Assembly: GCF_001077535.1 (NCBI RefSeq)
Contig: NZ_CP011968.1
Coordinates: 3,286,001 to 3,350,000, forward strand
Direction: 5' to 3'
DNA: 64,000 bases
Source: Clostridioides difficile ATCC 9689 = DSM 1296
Lineage (GTDB): Bacteria; Bacillota; Clostridia; Peptostreptococcales; Peptostreptococcaceae
Below, piece by piece: positions 60,465 through 64,000 of this stretch (positions are counted from its first letter, which is position 1; each line of letters begins with the position of its first letter). The notes beneath the pieces were generated by a model. That model searched no databases. It was not told the DNA's origin and worked only from the letters and a program-made list of their open reading frames with translations. A program made the position numbers and the translations under genes.

Positions 60465-61379
60465 TTACAATTTTTCTATTGATTTTAAAGCTTCACTTAT
60501 ATAACCTTCTTGTCTATCTAGGATACTCTTTGCACTATCCTTATCTAAACCACTTTTTATCATAAATATAGCCAATTTAACGCTATTATCTGCTTCTTCT
60601 AAGAATTTTTCTGCAACGTCATATTTTACATTTGTAGCTATCATTATTATTCTTTTTGCTCTTTCAACCAACTTTTCATTTGATGTCTTAACATCTACCA
60701 TCAAGTTTGAGTATACTTTTCCCATCTTAACCATAGAAGCTGTTGTTAACATATTACATACCATTTTTTGAGCTGTACCACTTTTCATTCTAGTTGAGCC
60801 CATTATTACTTCTGCCCCTACTATAATGTTTATTGGTAAATCCGCTTTTTTACTCATTTCACTATTCGGATTCATAGTTATTGATAGTACTGCACACCCC
60901 AATTCCTTAGCATACTCCATTGCACCTATAACATAAGGAGTCCTTCCTGATGCAGCTATACCACATATAACATCCTTAGATGTAACTCCTCTATCTATTA
61001 TATCTTGCTTTCCAAGTTCTTTATCATCTTCAGCACCTTCTATTGCTTTAAATATTGCTTGATTTCCACCAGCTATTATAGCTTGAACAAGCTCAAAATC
61101 CACTCCGTAAGTTGGAGGACATTCTGTGGCATCTAGTATTCCTATCCTCCCACTGGTACCTGCTCCTATATAGAATAATCTACCTCCCTGCTTCATTCTA
61201 TCTACTATTATATTAACAGCTTTTGCTATACTCTCCTTTTGTTCTTCAACAGCATAGGCTACAGTTTTATCTTCGTTATTTATTAATTCTATTATGCCTA
61301 ATGTATCTTCTTTATCTATTTGCAATGTATTCTTATTTCTACCTTCTGTAACTAAATTTTCTAAAGTTTTTATTAACAT
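60465..61379 (-). CDS. murQ: N-acetylmuramic acid 6-phosphate etherase
   Basis: SIS-domain lyase of 304 residues that splits the lactyl ether of MurNAc-6-phosphate, giving GlcNAc-6-phosphate and D-lactate. Family signatures are [20 protein letters not shown] (about 60-79), [33 protein letters not shown] and [18 protein letters not shown]. Full length for MurQ. GAGG lies 7 bases before ATG 61379. It follows mupG by 98 bp in the same operon. Confidence 0.96.
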   Translation of the reverse strand: MLIKTLENLVTEGRNKNTLQIDKEDTLGIIELINNEDKTVAYAVEEQKESIAKAVNIIVDRMKQGGRLFYIGAGTSGRIGILDATECPPTYGVDFELVQAIIAGGNQAIFKAIEGAEDDKELGKQDIIDRGVTSKDVICGIAASGRTPYVIGAMEYAKELGCAVLSITMNPNSEMSKKADLPINIIVGAEVIMGSTRMKSGTAQKMVCNMLTTASMVKMGKVYSNLMVDVKTSNEKLVERAKRIIMIATNVKYDVAEKFLEEADNSVKLAIFMIKSGLDKDSAKSILDRQEGYISEALKSIEKL

Positions 61380-61477
61380 ATCATTTCCTCATTTTCTTAA
61401 TATTAAATTTTTAAACACATTTTAATTCCAACTTTCATAATTATATTTTTATAATAAATTAATATTTTCATAATAAA

Positions 61478-62575
61478 TTATTTTGTTGAGGGTTTAAAAT
61501 TAAACTTTTGCCATGGTTTAATATAATCTAATATAAATAATTCTTCTTTTCTTATATATCCTACTACATTCGATTTACCACTGTTTTTCATATCAGTCAA
61601 GGCTATTTGTAACTCCCCTGCATAATGACCATATTCACTACTTTCAATTACTATATCTCCTCTTTTTATTATTTTAGGAGTATTAAATAGTTCAAATTTG
61701 TATCCTTTATATTTAACACGAGATTGAGTAGACCTTATCAGACTATCAGATATGTCCCCTCTATTAAAATGTATTTCTTCAAAGAGTATCTTCTTCTCAA
61801 CTTCTCGTATATTTTCCTCTATTGCTACATCAAATGTAACCATATCTTTTCTCATAGAACCTAATACCTTTAGCTCCTCATATGTTGGATAACAATTTGA
61901 TATTATTATATCATTTATATTATTCATAGCTATTATATGCTTTACTTGAATATCTATAGGTAGATTTCTGTGCATCTCAATTGTTGGAAGCCCATCAGTT
62001 ACAGGCCATGGTCCAAATGTAGTTTCATTTTGACTTGTTACAAAAACTGCTGTTCTTAATCCATACTTATTAAATCTTTCTGTACATTTTATAAAGTGTT
62101 TTAAATTTAATCCACTATATCTATGTGGATAAAAGTTATGACATCCTATCAAATTTTCTTTATTTGGTTGGTAGTCCATTATTGTATCTATATAATTAGT
62201 ATTATTACTCATATTGATTTCTATTTTAAGATTTTGAGGATTAAAAGTCATTAATGCCTCTTCAGAACCTGTAAATCCCATATCAAGCCTTATTCCGTCT
62301 GCCTTCGTCTTTTTAAAAAAAGTCAAATCTTTGTAGCTTATTTCTAATTCACCAAATACTCTGGGATTTACATCAAGTATTACCTCAAAACCTTTAAACT
62401 TAGCGTATTCATTTATACGTTTAAATTTTTTAATTATATTTTCTTTAGTATCTTTAACTGATAATAAACATGAAAATATACGTGTAAATCCATTTTCAGC
62501 AGCTTTATCTATATAATCATATATTTCCTTAGATGTTGTTTTTTCTGGATAAATTGATATTCCTAATCTTCCCAT
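61478..62575 (-). CDS. mupG: 6-phospho-N-acetylmuramidase (DUF871, MupG-like)
   Basis: DUF871-family protein of 365 residues: a TIM-barrel domain (about 1-240; RLGISIYPEKTTSKEIYDYI, LDVNPRVFGEL, GIRLDMGFTG, NFYPHRYSGL) plus a small C-terminal cyclophilin-like domain (RGDIVIESSEYGHYAGELQI). MupG of Staphylococcus cleaves MurNAc-6P-GlcNAc into MurNAc-6P and GlcNAc; the neighbours murQ, kinase and a PTS IIC support the same role. Start at ATG 62575, 9 bases after AAGGAG; an ATG at 62584 abuts that site. Confidence 0.9.
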   Translation of the reverse strand: MGRLGISIYPEKTTSKEIYDYIDKAAENGFTRIFSCLLSVKDTKENIIKKFKRINEYAKFKGFEVILDVNPRVFGELEISYKDLTFFKKTKADGIRLDMGFTGSEEALMTFNPQNLKIEINMSNNTNYIDTIMDYQPNKENLIGCHNFYPHRYSGLNLKHFIKCTERFNKYGLRTAVFVTSQNETTFGPWPVTDGLPTIEMHRNLPIDIQVKHIIAMNNINDIIISNCYPTYEELKVLGSMRKDMVTFDVAIEENIREVEKKILFEEIHFNRGDISDSLIRSTQSRVKYKGYKFELFNTPKIIKRGDIVIESSEYGHYAGELQIALTDMKNSGKSNVVGYIRKEELFILDYIKPWQKFNFKPSTK

Positions 62576-62627
62576 CTGTGTCATCTCCTTATATCCTATA
62601 TGTGTTTAAATTTATTTCGAATTACAC

Positions 62628-62662
62628 GAAACTTTTTTAAAAATTTGGTGAAAAAAAGTTTC
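62628..62662 (-). promoter_or_regulatory. Inverted repeat upstream of mupG, candidate RpiR operator
   Basis: GAAACTTTTTT (62628-62638) and AAAAAAGTTTC (62652-62662) are perfect 11-bp arms 13 bp apart. TTTCG and CGAAA (about 62617-62633) form a second, shorter pair overlapping one arm. It lies 55-90 bp before mupG and after the IIC terminator, where an RpiR-type regulator would act. Confidence 0.5.
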
Positions 62663-62670
62663 ATATATAT

Positions 62671-62709
62671 TTATAAAAAAAGAAAAGTTTACCTTTTCTT
62701 TTTTTATAA
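62671..62709. terminator. Perfect A/T-rich hairpin terminator after the IIC gene
   Basis: TTATAAAAAAAGAAAAG (62671-62687) and CTTTTCTTTTTTTATAA (62693-62709) pair over all 17 bases around TTTAC. It lies about 100 bp after the IIC stop and could act in either direction. Confidence 0.85.
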
Positions 62710-62807
62710 ACAATCAACAAAATATCTTCGTTACTTATTTCATAACTGTTATACTTTGAAATTTATACTAATCTAATATAGTTTTTAATTTCCAATATAG
62801 TTTCTAA

Positions 62808-64000
62808 TTAATAAGCTTCTTGCTCTTCAACTTTTTCTTCATGAAGCAATCTCTTATCGTACATCTTGACAAATGGATAGTAAATTATTATTGATATAGC
62901 TATACATAATAAGTTAAGAACTGAAGCTCTCCAATCTCCACCAGTGGCTAAATATGCCCCTACTGGTCCTGGTAATGTCCAAGGAGCAGTAACTACTACT
63001 CTGGATACTAAATTAGCACTCATAGCAAACCATGAAACTGTTGCCATTACTATTGGTGCTACAACAAATGGTATTATTAATATTGGGTTTAATACTATTG
63101 GTGCTCCAAATATTATTGGTTCATTTATATTGAATATTGCTGGTATTACAGTTGCTTTTCCTAAAGACTTTCCATAAGCTGATTTTGCTCTAAATGCAAG
63201 AAGTAAAGCTAAGCCTATTGTAGCTCCAGAACCTCCAATCCATATAAACCATTGAAAAAAGGGTTCAGCAGCAATACCTGGAACTGCTTGACCCGCAGCA
63301 TATGAAGCTGTATTAGCATCTAATAATTGTATCCATAAAGGTCTTGCCAATGAACCTATTATTGATACACCATGTATTCCAAATGACCAAAAAAACGTTA
63401 TTAAAAATATTAGTATAATTACTGATGGTAATGTGTCAGTGGCTGAAACTAATGGAGTTACTAATTTAGCTATGAAGCCATGCCAATCAAACCCTAGGAA
63501 ATAAGTAACAATAGCCATTAAAATTATTATTAATGCGGCTGGTGTCAGAGCTTCAAAAGACCTTGTGACTGATGCTGGAACTGCTTCTGGCATGGTTATC
63601 TTGAATTTAGATTTGTCAGTAAATCTATAAATCTCAACACCTATTATAGATGTTACAATAGCAACAAACATTGAACCTCCACCAAGATTAGCCATTGGCA
63701 TTTGCCATCCTTGAGGAATTGAATTATACCAAGCTAAAAGTTCTGGACTCTTTTCAACTATCTTTAATAAATCAGGGGTAAGACCCTCTATTGCAGTAGG
63801 AACTATTGTCAAAAGGAATGTAGCTGTAGCTAATAAACCTCCTGTCAATCCATCTAACTTATATGACTTTGCCAAACTATAACCTATGCCAAATGTAGAA
63901 TATACTGATATAATAAAAAATGTCATTCTATATGGTAGTAATATTGTAACTGCATTTTCCTTTAGATACTGAGTTACCCCCCATGAATCTGGTAATGGAG
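62808..64000 (-). CDS. PTS lactose/cellobiose-family EIIC (partial)
   Basis: Membrane channel of a cellobiose-class PTS. The frame continues past ATG 63926 to the right edge without a stop (upstream residues read PLPDSWGVTQYLKENAV), so the true start is outside the window. About 397 residues are present. Typical segments are GGLLATATFLLTIVPT, FFWSFGIHGVSIIGS (about residue 185 of the visible part) and NINEPIIFGAPIVLNP (about 265). Acidic C-terminal tail EEKVEEQEAY. With mupG, murQ and murK downstream it probably imports MurNAc-GlcNAc or a related disaccharide; cellobiose-type sugars remain possible. Confidence 0.9.
   Translation of the reverse strand, partial: PLPDSWGVTQYLKENAVTILLPYRMTFFIISVYSTFGIGYSLAKSYKLDGLTGGLLATATFLLTIVPTAIEGLTPDLLKIVEKSPELLAWYNSIPQGWQMPMANLGGGSMFVAIVTSIIGVEIYRFTDKSKFKITMPEAVPASVTRSFEALTPAALIIILMAIVTYFLGFDWHGFIAKLVTPLVSATDTLPSVIILIFLITFFWSFGIHGVSIIGSLARPLWIQLLDANTASYAAGQAVPGIAAEPFFQWFIWIGGSGATIGLALLLAFRAKSAYGKSLGKATVIPAIFNINEPIIFGAPIVLNPILIIPFVVAPIVMATVSWFAMSANLVSRVVVTAPWTLPGPVGAYLATGGDWRASVLNLLCIAISIIIYYPFVKMYDKRLLHEEKVEEQEAY

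Overview
The window is about 64 kb of very AT-rich, densely coding DNA from a low-GC Gram-positive anaerobe. AAGGAGG-type ribosome binding sites, many TTG/GTG starts, many PTS systems, a class Ib ribonucleotide reductase, a LicT-type antiterminator, a CarD protein and muropeptide-recycling genes all fit a Peptostreptococcaceae chromosome. Gene content and order resemble Clostridioides difficile; that identification is from recognition, not from a search. No tRNA, rRNA, CRISPR array, intact transposon or prophage is visible. Two short IS200/IS605-like right-end remnants are the only mobile-element traces.

Layout. 1-2034: start of nrdE (runs off the left edge) behind a promoter with two NrdR boxes, then a pentapeptide-repeat gene. 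2162-5975: cobalamin-riboswitch-controlled btuFCD importer whose ATPase carries an extra C-terminal domain. 6050-13505: a sugar-acid catabolic locus (KdgT permease, split UxaA-type dehydratase, FAH-family protein, DapA-family aldolase) with a divergent IclR regulator and an iron alcohol dehydrogenase; kdgT and the dehydrogenase share a composite operator. 13660-15360: SH3/L,D-transpeptidase and a DUF434 gene with no usable ATG. 15731-18989: thiol/redox genes (RclA-like flavoprotein, CcdA-TlpA fusion, HxlR regulator); the thioredoxin at 44315 has the same promoter element. 19458-27062: GH38 mannosidase, split fructose-family PTS and PRD activator, plus a GRP-family sugar transporter. 27306-29923: C_GCAxxG_C_C protein, TDT transporter, DUF1848 protein. 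30267-36535: three tandem beta-helix paralogues, an iron-sulfur protein and a DUF2087 regulator. 36894-41948: glucose-family PTS operon (IIA, SIS, MalY/PatB, IICB, LicT) with three tandem antiterminator/terminator units. 42600-46519: structured leader and class V aminotransferase-like gene, thioredoxin, TrmB regulator with PhzF protein. 46745-50510: POT peptide transporter, a 1.9 kb gene-free gap, CarD. 50727-54085: repeat protein, MoxR AAA+ ATPase and VWA/metallopeptidase-like operon. 54467-57955: proline iminopeptidase, ArAE/FUSC-like membrane protein, secreted transglutaminase-like protein. 58567-64000: RpiR regulator, MurK-like kinase, MurQ, MupG (DUF871) and a cellobiose-family IIC, together a MurNAc/muropeptide uptake and salvage operon.

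The most notable observations are regulatory. One composite element sits at an identical position in three redox-gene promoters. One operator architecture is shared by two promoters flanking the iclR gene. Three RAT/terminator units are stacked between licT and the PTS gene. A ribosome binding site is fully complementary to a segment about 90 nt upstream. The carD gene starts directly on the T-tract of an intrinsic terminator. The MoxR/VWA/repeat-protein operon is the best candidate for a poorly described protein system.
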